Positions 8,758 through 18,003 of a stretch of 64,000 nt of DNA are shown here, piece after piece. The notes under the pieces are model-generated. The model did no database searches and was not told where the DNA came from. It saw nothing but the letters and a program-made list of their open reading frames with translations. The position numbers were made by a program, and so were the translations under genes. Numbering within the stretch: the stretch's first letter is position 1; each line of letters begins with the position of its first letter. This DNA comes from Clostridia bacterium (GTDB taxonomy: Bacteria > Bacillota > Clostridia > UMGS1883 > UMGS1540): contig JAFSAU010000044.1 of assembly GCA_017442155.1 (NCBI GenBank), positions 34,769 through 98,768 of the forward strand. Direction: 5' to 3'.

Positions 8758-9618
8758 ATGGATAAGACGTATTCTGTTAAAATTGTTGATATTCTCTATG
8801 GTGATGCGCTTTTAAAGTTTTATCGGATATGTGTGGAGCAACAACGGAGATATGAAAAGGAGGTGGATTTTCACGGACATAAATTTTACGAATGCCATTT
8901 TGTGGAAAGCGGAAACTGCATATTCAGCATAGAAGAGAGAGAAATACCTATACATGCCCAGCAGCTTATGGTCATTCCGCCGGATATGGGACATTGTTCT
9001 TCGGAAAGTAGAGAAAATGCAAAAATTTGTGTGCTAGAGTTTGACATTGAAAGCATTAAAAGCGAAAAACGTGGATTTTACGCGATTTTTAGGCATCTTT
9101 TGGAACACGCTTCGGGACATCCCGTTTCAGTTTCTGTGGAGCTTGTGCGGCTGGTAAGTAAATTCCGTGCAATGCCGATTCCTGTAACAGTAGAAGAATA
9201 TTGCCACTCTACAGCGGTGGCGGCAGAGATTGTGACACTTCTTTTTTCGGAGCTTGGTAAAAGCGCTGGGAATGATGTTTATAAAACTGTAGTGCCGTCC
9301 TCACCGGATTTCCGTGTGCTTCTTGACGTTTATATTTGTGATAGCCGTTATACGCTCGAAAAAATTGCAGAAGCACTTGGTTATTCGAAACGGCATCTTT
9401 CAAGGCTAATTTACAGCGTATACGGCATGAACCTTTCCGACGTCAGAAACAAAAGAAGCCGTGAGTATGCAAAATGGCGGCTTCGGAATACGGATTTCAG
9501 CATTGACAGAATCGCACTTGATGCAGGATTCAAAAGCGCAGCGGCAATGCGCGAGAGCTTTAAAAAGCATGACGGAATAACGCCGCAGGAATATAGGAAA
9601 AACCATAAAATCCCATGA
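8758..9618 (+). CDS. AraC-family transcriptional regulator
   Basis: This 286-residue regulator has a cupin N-terminus (HGHKFYECHFVESGNCIFSI, then QQLMVIPPDMGH) and a C-terminal AraC DNA-binding domain (about 190-283). The domain contains LEKIAEALGYSKRHLSRLIY, FSIDRIALDAGFKSAAAM and the terminal GITPQEYRKNH. GGGAGGAAG precedes the ATG. It ends about 30 bases before the dyad at 9652-9675 and so probably controls the downstream propeller/glycosidase genes, perhaps also the SDR operon that carries the same dyad. Confidence 0.85.
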   Translation: MDKTYSVKIVDILYGDALLKFYRICVEQQRRYEKEVDFHGHKFYECHFVESGNCIFSIEEREIPIHAQQLMVIPPDMGHCSSESRENAKICVLEFDIESIKSEKRGFYAIFRHLLEHASGHPVSVSVELVRLVSKFRAMPIPVTVEEYCHSTAVAAEIVTLLFSELGKSAGNDVYKTVVPSSPDFRVLLDVYICDSRYTLEKIAEALGYSKRHLSRLIYSVYGMNLSDVRNKRSREYAKWRLRNTDFSIDRIALDAGFKSAAAMRESFKKHDGITPQEYRKNHKIP

Positions 9619-9651
9619 TTTTTTGTAAATGCGATTGTGGCTTCACTTTAT

Positions 9652-9675
9652 GGACATTTTCACAAAAATATGTCC
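9652..9675. promoter_or_regulatory. Candidate operator, GGACAT-N12-ATGTCC
   Basis: The perfect six-base arms GGACAT and ATGTCC are separated by 12 bases and lie 71-95 bases before the gene at 9747. Arms, spacing and part of the core match the dyad at 6897-6918 before the SDR operon. Its place just upstream of an AT-rich -35/-10 region (about 9690-9718) suits an AraC-type activator. Confidence 0.55.
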
Positions 9676-9746
9676 GAATTTCTATGGATTTACGTTTTGC
9701 TTGTATTTTAAAATAAAATGAGAATCAGGACGAAAGGAGGATTAAA

Positions 9747-11216
9747 ATGAACCCAATAGATATCGGTACGAGAAGAGAGCCTTTCTGGGACACTTTTCTT
9801 GCAGACGAGGAAAAGACAACCGCGTGTCTTCGTGTAAATCACCCGACCTTTTGCGATTCACTATTGGAACTCGGAGAAGAATTTGATGAAACTTGCAATG
9901 AAAAAATGAGTATCAGCTATCCGATTCTTGTTCGGGGCGAGGACACATGGCGGCTTTACTACCACCCATGCCGCACGGAGGAAGGGTGGAGGGCGCGCGG
10001 CGGCGATTTTGCGCAGATGATGCTTTGCGTGCTGGAAAGCCGGGACGGCATTTCGTGGAAACGACCCGTACTTGATAATTTCAAAGAGCGATACGGAAGA
10101 GCGACGAACATCGTATTTGATGAGTTGAATGACGGAATCTTTATATTTTACGATGAAAATCCCGCATGCCCGCCCGAAGAAAAATATAAAGGCCTTGTTT
10201 GCCGCGTGGAGCGAAAAGAGGATGGAAAGCTTATAAAAAGGTGGCTGCATTGTTACACTTCGGCAGACGGCCTTACGTTTTCCGAAGGCTATCCCATCCA
10301 TTACGGCTATCCCGTAAACGATGGAGCAAAATACGATTCTCTGAATATTCCCCTTTGGCTGGGAGACAGATATATTTTGTATTATCGCTGGTATGATGAA
10401 ACGCCAGAAAGAAGCATCCGTATGGTGCGGTACGCCTATTCCGAGGATTTTCACACCTGGCACGAGGGTGGTACATTATCCTTTCATGACGAAAAGATAT
10501 ATCAGCTCTATACAAATCAGGTAATGCGTTATGAAAGAGCACCGCATATGTTTATAGGGCTTCCAACGAGATATATAGAAAGAACAGCGTATACGCCAAA
10601 CATGGAGCAGATGGCGGCATATCCTGTGAAAAAAGCAGCATCTGATGAGAATCCGCCGGAAACCTTAAGGAGCGGACTTGCCGTAACGGATTGTCTCTTT
10701 ATGAGTAGCCGCGACGGGGAAAACTGGAACCGTTTTTGCGAAGCGTTTATGACGCCCGGCTTTGAAAACCCTGATAACTGGGTGTACGGCGATTGCTATC
10801 CGAGTTATGGTTTTATGGATATTGGTGATGAAAATTATTATTTCTTCACTATAGACAAACATAGAACGCCTGATAAGCCAAAGCCTTTGCATCGTTGGAA
10901 AATACGGAAGGATGGCTTTGCATACTTTGAAGCGGATGATGACGGTGCAGTATTTGTGACAAATCCCATCTCCTTTGACGGCAAAAAGCTGCATCTGAAT
11001 TTTGAAACGTCTGCCGCAGGCAGCATTTATGTAGACCTTTTGGACGCGGACGGAAACGAAATCGAAGGCAAGACAAGCTTTGAGATTTTCGGCAATGCCA
11101 TAGACCGTGAAGTGTATTTTGCGGACGGTTCTGATTTTTCGGAATATGCAGGAAAACCCGTTCGTCTTCGCTTCCGGATGCAGGATGCAAGGCTGTATTC
11201 CATGAAATTTGAATAA
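9747..11216 (+). CDS. Uncharacterised glycosidase-like beta-propeller protein
   Basis: This 489-residue protein has no signal peptide, so it is probably cytoplasmic. It has repeated propeller-blade signatures (YYHPC, YYRWYDE, ESRDGISWKRP, TSADGLTFSEG, YSEDFHTWHEG, SSRDGENWNRF) like those of GH32/GH43/GH68-type five-bladed propellers, and a C-terminal beta-sandwich (about 400-489). The segment YTNQVMRYERAPHMFIGLPT recalls a widespread uncharacterised family in sugar-degrading bacteria. The catalytic residues cannot be assigned from sequence alone. The ATG has an AAAGGAGG site, and the gene heads the glycosidase operon. Glycoside hydrolase or phosphorylase activity is inference. Confidence 0.6.
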   Translation: MNPIDIGTRREPFWDTFLADEEKTTACLRVNHPTFCDSLLELGEEFDETCNEKMSISYPILVRGEDTWRLYYHPCRTEEGWRARGGDFAQMMLCVLESRDGISWKRPVLDNFKERYGRATNIVFDELNDGIFIFYDENPACPPEEKYKGLVCRVERKEDGKLIKRWLHCYTSADGLTFSEGYPIHYGYPVNDGAKYDSLNIPLWLGDRYILYYRWYDETPERSIRMVRYAYSEDFHTWHEGGTLSFHDEKIYQLYTNQVMRYERAPHMFIGLPTRYIERTAYTPNMEQMAAYPVKKAASDENPPETLRSGLAVTDCLFMSSRDGENWNRFCEAFMTPGFENPDNWVYGDCYPSYGFMDIGDENYYFFTIDKHRTPDKPKPLHRWKIRKDGFAYFEADDDGAVFVTNPISFDGKKLHLNFETSAAGSIYVDLLDADGNEIEGKTSFEIFGNAIDREVYFADGSDFSEYAGKPVRLRFRMQDARLYSMKFE

Positions 11217-11294
11217 GACGCTAAAATGTATAATATGTACCCAAACGGCGGAGCCCGTTTACATATATTAATTTTTTTGAAAGGTGGAAAACAC

Positions 11295-12872
11295 ATGAAA
11301 AGAAAACTTTTGGCAATGGCGATTATGCTGTCCCTGGCTTTAGGGATGGCGGCAATTCCCACAGCGGCCGAGTCGGCGGCAAACGACCTGCTTTTAGGAA
11401 CAGGCGATTTTGAAACAGAAAATGTTGCTGTTGGTTGGAACAGTAGTCTGGAAGCGGTAAACGATGCAGATGGCGCAAAGAGTGGTTCTGTTTATCTTGC
11501 CGTACCGGAAGGTGCTGCAGAAGATACGGTTTACGGTGCAAGTGTATCACTTCCCGTAAAGGCGGATACAGGCTATACACTTTCTTTCTGGGTAAAGTGT
11601 GGCAGCACGAAAAGTGGCAGAGTGTTGATTCGAAGTAACGTGGGTGGACAGCAGTACAGCATGGCTGAAACCTCCCGTTCCATTTTAGGCGATGATATTA
11701 CCGTTCGCTTCGGTAATACAGTTCCTGAAGGAGCAACCGTTTCTCCCTGGCGCGAGGTGAAGAGAAGCTTTGTTACAGCACCGGAGACTGACTCGCTTCT
11801 TTTGCAATTTTACACGGAGTATGAAACCGGTTATAATGACCTTAAACTGTGCCTCGACAACGTAAAATTAACAGAAGGCGTAGAAAATCTTCTGATGAAC
11901 GGGGAGATGAATTCCTATACTGCTAGATATAATGATACCAAATATGGTGACGTGCCAATGGCTGACAATTGGACCGTGTATCAGACCTCAGATGGCGGCT
12001 GGAATAAAGTTTTAGAAGATCCTAACGACGTCGGTAGCGGCAATATGGTTTTGCAAGCAGGCAAATATTCACAGGTTTATCAGCAGAATGTTCCTCTTGC
12101 GGCCGGACAGTATAAAATGTCCTTCCGTTACCGTGCTACCTATCAATACTCACACCCCGGCCCTTCAGCCGGCTGTATTCTGCAGGAAAACTATTATTTC
12201 TTCGGTTCGAGTAATACAAACGGTGCAAAACCCTGCTTCCGTGATTATGTAGGCGTAAAGCCCCAGTCTCAAGCTGAGGATTATTTATGGATGGAATACG
12301 TTGTATATTTCACTGTACCGGAGGATGGTTATTATGCTGTCGGCGTAGGGGAAAGATGGGTTGTCAGCGGATTGATGTATGACGATATTGTACTTTTGCC
12401 TGCAGAAGAAAATACGGTAACATATGTTAACCCGCAGTTTGCTTCCGTTGCAGGACCGGGGACAACAACTTATGCTCCTGTTGGTAATATTACAAGCATG
12501 CGTGGTAATAAAGTGGCTTCCGTCACAGGCGGCACTAAGTCCGGAGATGCATACAATTTAACAGCGATTGGACATTATCTTGCTGAAAATGTGGATGCTA
12601 CGGAAGAATTTACATTGTTGACCGCTGTTTACAAAAAGGATAAGGAAACACAGAAGATTTCTCTTTATAGCATCAATCTTGAAGATGGGGAATCGGCTCC
12701 TGTTACTAATACCACGACAGAGGGCTATCCGAAGCATAATTCCGAAAATATTATGGTAAACTTCTCTGTTCCTGCAGAGGACGATACCTATACCTATGAA
12801 GTAAAGAGCTTTATGTGGTCTTCTGTCAGCGGCATGAAACCCGTCAGCGAAGCATTTGAGCTTACATACTAA
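11295..12872 (+). CDS. Secreted carbohydrate-binding-type protein, function unknown
   Basis: This 525-residue exported protein starts at the ATG at 11295 behind GAAAGGTGG. A signal peptide (MKRKLLAMAIM, then a hydrophobic stretch and AIPTAAESA) ends near residue 27. Two tandem jelly-roll modules of the CBM4/9/CBM22-like kind follow (about 30-195 and 197-375), beginning LLLGTGDFETENVAVGWN and NLLMNGEMNSYTARYND. The C-terminal 150 residues look Ig- or fibronectin-like. No catalytic domain or anchor is seen. It precedes the SLH/glycosidase-like gene by 20 bases and is probably a polysaccharide-binding helper. A weak hairpin at 11243-11260 lies before it. Confidence 0.6.
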   Translation: MKRKLLAMAIMLSLALGMAAIPTAAESAANDLLLGTGDFETENVAVGWNSSLEAVNDADGAKSGSVYLAVPEGAAEDTVYGASVSLPVKADTGYTLSFWVKCGSTKSGRVLIRSNVGGQQYSMAETSRSILGDDITVRFGNTVPEGATVSPWREVKRSFVTAPETDSLLLQFYTEYETGYNDLKLCLDNVKLTEGVENLLMNGEMNSYTARYNDTKYGDVPMADNWTVYQTSDGGWNKVLEDPNDVGSGNMVLQAGKYSQVYQQNVPLAAGQYKMSFRYRATYQYSHPGPSAGCILQENYYFFGSSNTNGAKPCFRDYVGVKPQSQAEDYLWMEYVVYFTVPEDGYYAVGVGERWVVSGLMYDDIVLLPAEENTVTYVNPQFASVAGPGTTTYAPVGNITSMRGNKVASVTGGTKSGDAYNLTAIGHYLAENVDATEEFTLLTAVYKKDKETQKISLYSINLEDGESAPVTNTTTEGYPKHNSENIMVNFSVPAEDDTYTYEVKSFMWSSVSGMKPVSEAFELTY

Positions 12873-12892
12873 TTTTTGAACAGGAGAAAAAT

Positions 12893-15800
12893 ATGCGAAA
12901 AATAACTTTACGAACTCTTGCACTTTTACTTGTTTTTTCGCTGTGGACTGTAATGCTTCCTGTTTCGGCAGCCAAGGAGGGGGATTCTATCCCCCTCTTA
13001 AATGCCGGCTTTGAGGAGGCAACGGAAAGTGAAAATCCCGGTTGGAGCTATATCTCTGACCACAAAAATACGATAGATACAAGCTACAGCAAAAGCGGTA
13101 AAAACTCACTTAAAATAGATAACATACCAAACAGACAGTGTTGGGCGGCACAAACGGTGTATGTGGATAAAGCAGGGCTCATTCCCGGCGCCATGTACGA
13201 GGTCGGCGCATGGATTTCTACAGACCTTACTACCATCGGCGGTGCAGGTGCCGGGTTTAAGATTGAAATGTATAGAGCGGACGGGTCAGGCATTGCAGGC
13301 ACGGATACTGCCAATACCAAGGGTATTAATTTTAACACTCTCAGGCAATGGAATTATGCATCTCATTTCTTTCAGCTGCATCCGGAAACAGGTTATATAA
13401 AGATCTATATCCGTACATATGGTGAAGGCGTTGCATGGTATGATGATGTAACCTTAAAGCTTTCCGGCGGACCCGAGCCGTACAGCTATTTTGCAGACCA
13501 TGTGTTCCACTATCCTGATGAAAAAGAGGGGAATGCCTATGTTTATCTCGATTCCTATTATGCAGAGGACAGCGAGGAAGCAAAAAGCGTTATGGGCAGA
13601 TTTACTTTCTATGATGTGGACGGCGTGACGGTGCTGGATAAAAAGGAAAATGTGAAGTTTTCAAATGGGGAAATGAAATATACATATCCTGTTTCTTTAA
13701 TGAAGGAAAAACAGGTACAGTATCAGCTGAAAACAGAACTTGTAAACGGGAATGGCGAAACGATAAACGAATGGATGGAAAATCTGTACGTTTATGACCG
13801 CTCATTATGGATGCCCGATAAACGCATGATTATAAACGGCGAACGTTTTGATCCTGTAATTGCATACCATGCGGATATTCCTTCGTATGAAGAGATTTCT
13901 GCAGGCGGCTTTACGGCGGTGCAAACCGGCGTAGGTGCTACTGTGGATAAAGCTGTTCGGGATAAATATATGGCAGCTCTGGAAGCAAACGGATTAAAGG
14001 GACTTTTTGTTTTGTATCCCGATATGAAGCCGGCAGCACATCCTGATGTAGTGCATTTCACAAAAGAAATTGTAAATGAGCTTAAGGATGATCCACGCAT
14101 TTTTGCCTGGGCAGTTATGGATGAACCCCTTGGTGCCGGTGTTACCCCGGAAAAGAAAAAGATGCTCGAAGAGAGCTATCGAATCATTCGTGATATTGAC
14201 CCGAATCATCCTGTATATCTGGTAGATTATAATAATCATAAGGAGTCTGCCAAATATTGTGATGTATTCTTTGCGGATACATATGCAAGTTCTGAGGACA
14301 CGGCAAAAATTGTTTCTGATATCAATGAACCGCTTGCGAGGCAGATAACCCGCACTGCCGTGAATGAGCTGGCAGCCAGTTACAAATCTCAACAGGGAAT
14401 GCCGTCTTTGAAAACAATGCGCGGAAGCGTACTTCGCGGTTTTGAAGCCGGCAACAGCTACGGTACAGGCTTTTATTCCATCGATGATGCCATAGGACAT
14501 ATCCCGGGAGAGGAAAAGGCGGCATTATATACACTGGATATCTGGGAGGACTTTACAAAAATTCTTCTCGAAGATGCCCCGATTCTCTTTGACTATTATG
14601 CAGGTTATGAAGGAAAAGATTATACTGTCCTTAATGAATACAAAGAAGGAAATCCTTGTGAAGAACTCTTGTGGAGAACGTGGTTTACCGATGAAGGAGA
14701 GATGTATCTTTTAGCGCATAACAGAAGTTCTGAAACGGCGGACTTCAATATTCCGCTTGCAAGCGCAAACGGTAAGGTACGAGTAGGTGCTTACACGGCA
14801 AAGCCGATAGGCATTACGGCTACAGGCGAGAAAACGGGCGAGAATACAATTTCCTTTACCCTCGAACAGGAAGAAGCGGCACTTTATAAAATCACGCCTT
14901 CGGAGAAAGTGGACTTAAGTCTTATCGATGCACCCGCCTTTGATGATATCGATGGCGATTATGCATGGGCAAAAGATGCCATTCTTACGATGCAGGGACA
15001 CGGCGTTGTGAACGCCAAGGGTGAAAATACATTTGCACCCGGTGAAGCTATTACGCGCGGTGACTTTGCAGGCTTCTTAGTTCGCACTTTGGGCTTTACT
15101 TCCGACAGCACGGAAAACTTCTCAGATGTTCCTGCGGAGCGTGAATATGCAAAGGAAATTGCCACAGGAAAAGCAATTGGCGTTTTAAACGGCATCGGCG
15201 AAAATCTTTTTAATCCTGAAGCCGCTATCACTCGTCAGGATATGATGACCATTTGCGCTCGTGGTATGAAAATGGCAGAAAAACTTTCGGCGGCAGACGC
15301 TTCCGTACTTGATGCATTCCATGATAAGGCGAACGTTGCCGATTATGCCCTTGAAAGCGTATCTTCCATGATTGCAAGCGGCATTATCAAAGGTGATGAT
15401 GCAGGATACTTAAATCCCACAGGCAATACACGTCGTGCCGAAGCGGCTGTGATTATGCAGCGGATTTTGCATGCAGAAAAGGTAGCCGTAACGCCTGAAG
15501 GAGAAGCGGTCACACCATCCACTCCTTCTGAACCCGAAATTCCGAAGGAGGTAATTGAATTTGCGGCACCTTCTGAGGAAGCATTGGCAAAATATAACCG
15601 CTCCATTGACCTTCTCAAAGGGCTTGGAACGCCTGCCATTACGCCGGAGACCTCTATCACAAACGGCGAAGCAGAAGCGGCAGTCTCCGCGGCAATCGGC
15701 ATGGGCTTTGATGCATTCGGCGAAAACCATAAGGCACTTACGACCGCAAAGGCTGTGGAAGAAATCGTAAAGCTTCTCGGTTATGAAGTCTATGCACAGC

Positions 15801-17998
15801 GCGACGGCGGCTTTATGGGTACAGCGGCAAGAATTGATTTAATTCGCGGCATGGATGTTTCTTCGGAATATCTTCGCGGCGGTGAATTTGCCCTTCTTCT
15901 CGAGAATGCCTTAGGTATCTATCTTGCTGACCCCACCAGCTACGGCGAAAGTGCCGATGGCAGATATGTGGAAAGTGAAGATACACTTCTGACCCGTTTC
16001 CGTCACCTTACCTTATATAAAGGTGTACTGGAGCAGAACGAAAACACGGGTCTTGCCCGCGGCAAGGTGGCAGTGGGAACAAACCTTCTTGACGTCGGAG
16101 ATTCGGATGCGAAGAATTTCATCGGTCAAAAGGTAGAAGCCTATACCGAAGGGGAAGACAACAAAATTGTCTACATCCGCGCCAATAAAAACGTGAAAAC
16201 CACCACGGTGGATGCAGAAAAAATCGACCCGGGCCAGACGGATATGGGCCGCCTTGTTTACGAGGATGAAAATGGACATACAAAATCCATTACCATTTCC
16301 GGTGCACAGGTGCTCTACAATGGAAAGTACAAGACGAATGCTGATGTGAATACGATAACGCCGGCACAAGGGGCTGTAACCCTAATTGAAAACGGCGGCA
16401 GCGGTGCGGACTACATTCTGGTGGAAAAATATAGTAACTTCATTGTAGACAGTGTTTTTGCAGAAGAAAATAAGATTTTCTTTAAAAACCGTCCAGAACT
16501 CATCTGGGATGTTAATGACACTTCAAAACGTCTTTCCATGCAAGGCGGCAGATTTGACACCCTCACGGAATGGACTGTTCTGTCCCTTTATGAAAGTGAA
16601 GATGGTAAAGTGATTCGTGCCATTGTCAGCACAAAAACCGCGACAGGAAAGATTGTGGAAATTAGCGATGAGGACGTTACGGTAGGCGAAACGGTCTTTA
16701 GTCTTGCGGAAGACGTTTTCGGCACAATCTCTTTGGGTGAGGAATACACGTTACTGCAGGATGCAAGCGGCAAAATCGCCGGTGTTAATGATGAAATGAT
16801 AAAGAAAGAGTACGTGTATTATACAACTATGGCAAAAGGCAAGGGAATGGATGGTAAGGTTTCTCTCCGTATATTTACGAAAGACAACGTCATGGAAGTC
16901 AAAGAGGTAAAGGATCCCGTCATGTATAACGGTTCGCCCATCCCTGCGGCACAGCTTTTGGAAAAGCCGGCACTGATGAGCGGCACAACGCCCATAGGAC
17001 AGCTTATGGTGATTGAACGTGAAGGTGATTTCATTTCTTCCATTGAGACGGCAAAGAACGGAACAAAAATGACAGAGACAGAGCGTCTTTCGGTATTTTC
17101 CTATGATGTTGAGATTCCGGACAGAGCCCATGACACAGACGCCAAGAGATTATATCAGGGGTTTGATGCCAGAATTCTTGCCGGTAAATATCTTGTGGAC
17201 AGTGGAATTGTTTATTTCGTAGTGCCGGAAAAATATTCCGCAAAGGATTCCGATTATCATGCATACGGATGGAGTAAATTCAAGCATGATGATACCTTTG
17301 TAAATTCTGTTATTTATGACATTGATGAAAATTACAGCATCGGTGCCATTGTGCAGACAGTTCCGAACTTTGTAGAAGCAGGTGTCACAGGTATCGGCGC
17401 GGTGGTTGTCGGAAAAGGAAAAGAAATGAATGCCGACGGCGAAGTGGTAACGACCCTCAGAGTAAGACGACATGATGAAACCGTTTTGAAATTCCAGTCG
17501 GATGATTTTGAAGTTGTGTTCGGAAGTGCGGTTATGACAAGCTTCCCCGGCGGTGACCCTCAGCATAAAACAGGATGGGGACAGTCGAATACGCCCAAGG
17601 ATACAATTAGGCCCGATGATTTGAATGTCGGAGATGTTATTCTTTACAGTGTAAAATCCGGAACGAATGATGTTGTAACAAGCATGCGTGTTTTGTACCG
17701 TGCAGGGTACGGTGCAAAGGGTGAAATCAGCCAGGAAGGTATGGGCCCGAATTACAACTATTCACAGCTCACCTATGCTTGCGGCAAGGTAGAAAAGGTG
17801 CTTGACCGTGCCTTTACCATGACGCCGGGACAGTGGGAACGTCTTTTTGTATTTGCAGGAAACGGGGAACAGGCACCGATTGTTCTGGTTGAAGATGGTG
17901 AAGTGAAAAAGGCAACTAAACAGCATATGCGTGTGGGTGATACCGTCTATGTGCAAAAATACAATCCTTACACGGAAATCATTGTTATCTACAGGTGA
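12893..17998 (+). CDS. Giant secreted SLH protein with CBM-like and GH-A-type barrel domains
   Basis: This 1701-residue exported surface protein has a signal peptide (residues 1-26, ending LPVSAA), a CBM-like jelly roll (about 30-190, NAGFEEATESENPGWSY), an Ig-like linker domain (about 195-300) and a TIM-barrel domain (about 305-570). The barrel has FAWAVMDEPLG, with Glu411 as putative acid/base. Three SLH domains (about 684-866; ITRGDFAGFLVR, ITRQDMMTICAR, TRRAEAAVIMQR) follow and should bind pyruvylated secondary wall polymer. An 815-residue beta-rich tail ends the protein. SLH domains in the middle are unusual. The second catalytic Glu expected near GFYSIDDA appears as Asp, so activity is uncertain. 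Confidence 0.7.
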   Translation: MRKITLRTLALLLVFSLWTVMLPVSAAKEGDSIPLLNAGFEEATESENPGWSYISDHKNTIDTSYSKSGKNSLKIDNIPNRQCWAAQTVYVDKAGLIPGAMYEVGAWISTDLTTIGGAGAGFKIEMYRADGSGIAGTDTANTKGINFNTLRQWNYASHFFQLHPETGYIKIYIRTYGEGVAWYDDVTLKLSGGPEPYSYFADHVFHYPDEKEGNAYVYLDSYYAEDSEEAKSVMGRFTFYDVDGVTVLDKKENVKFSNGEMKYTYPVSLMKEKQVQYQLKTELVNGNGETINEWMENLYVYDRSLWMPDKRMIINGERFDPVIAYHADIPSYEEISAGGFTAVQTGVGATVDKAVRDKYMAALEANGLKGLFVLYPDMKPAAHPDVVHFTKEIVNELKDDPRIFAWAVMDEPLGAGVTPEKKKMLEESYRIIRDIDPNHPVYLVDYNNHKESAKYCDVFFADTYASSEDTAKIVSDINEPLARQITRTAVNELAASYKSQQGMPSLKTMRGSVLRGFEAGNSYGTGFYSIDDAIGHIPGEEKAALYTLDIWEDFTKILLEDAPILFDYYAGYEGKDYTVLNEYKEGNPCEELLWRTWFTDEGEMYLLAHNRSSETADFNIPLASANGKVRVGAYTAKPIGITATGEKTGENTISFTLEQEEAALYKITPSEKVDLSLIDAPAFDDIDGDYAWAKDAILTMQGHGVVNAKGENTFAPGEAITRGDFAGFLVRTLGFTSDSTENFSDVPAEREYAKEIATGKAIGVLNGIGENLFNPEAAITRQDMMTICARGMKMAEKLSAADASVLDAFHDKANVADYALESVSSMIASGIIKGDDAGYLNPTGNTRRAEAAVIMQRILHAEKVAVTPEGEAVTPSTPSEPEIPKEVIEFAAPSEEALAKYNRSIDLLKGLGTPAITPETSITNGEAEAAVSAAIGMGFDAFGENHKALTTAKAVEEIVKLLGYEVYAQRDGGFMGTAARIDLIRGMDVSSEYLRGGEFALLLENALGIYLADPTSYGESADGRYVESEDTLLTRFRHLTLYKGVLEQNENTGLARGKVAVGTNLLDVGDSDAKNFIGQKVEAYTEGEDNKIVYIRANKNVKTTTVDAEKIDPGQTDMGRLVYEDENGHTKSITISGAQVLYNGKYKTNADVNTITPAQGAVTLIENGGSGADYILVEKYSNFIVDSVFAEENKIFFKNRPELIWDVNDTSKRLSMQGGRFDTLTEWTVLSLYESEDGKVIRAIVSTKTATGKIVEISDEDVTVGETVFSLAEDVFGTISLGEEYTLLQDASGKIAGVNDEMIKKEYVYYTTMAKGKGMDGKVSLRIFTKDNVMEVKEVKDPVMYNGSPIPAAQLLEKPALMSGTTPIGQLMVIEREGDFISSIETAKNGTKMTETERLSVFSYDVEIPDRAHDTDAKRLYQGFDARILAGKYLVDSGIVYFVVPEKYSAKDSDYHAYGWSKFKHDDTFVNSVIYDIDENYSIGAIVQTVPNFVEAGVTGIGAVVVGKGKEMNADGEVVTTLRVRRHDETVLKFQSDDFEVVFGSAVMTSFPGGDPQHKTGWGQSNTPKDTIRPDDLNVGDVILYSVKSGTNDVVTSMRVLYRAGYGAKGEISQEGMGPNYNYSQLTYACGKVEKVLDRAFTMTPGQWERLFVFAGNGEQAPIVLVEDGEVKKATKQHMRVGDTVYVQKYNPYTEIIVIYR

Positions 17999-18003
17999 AC
18001 GGT

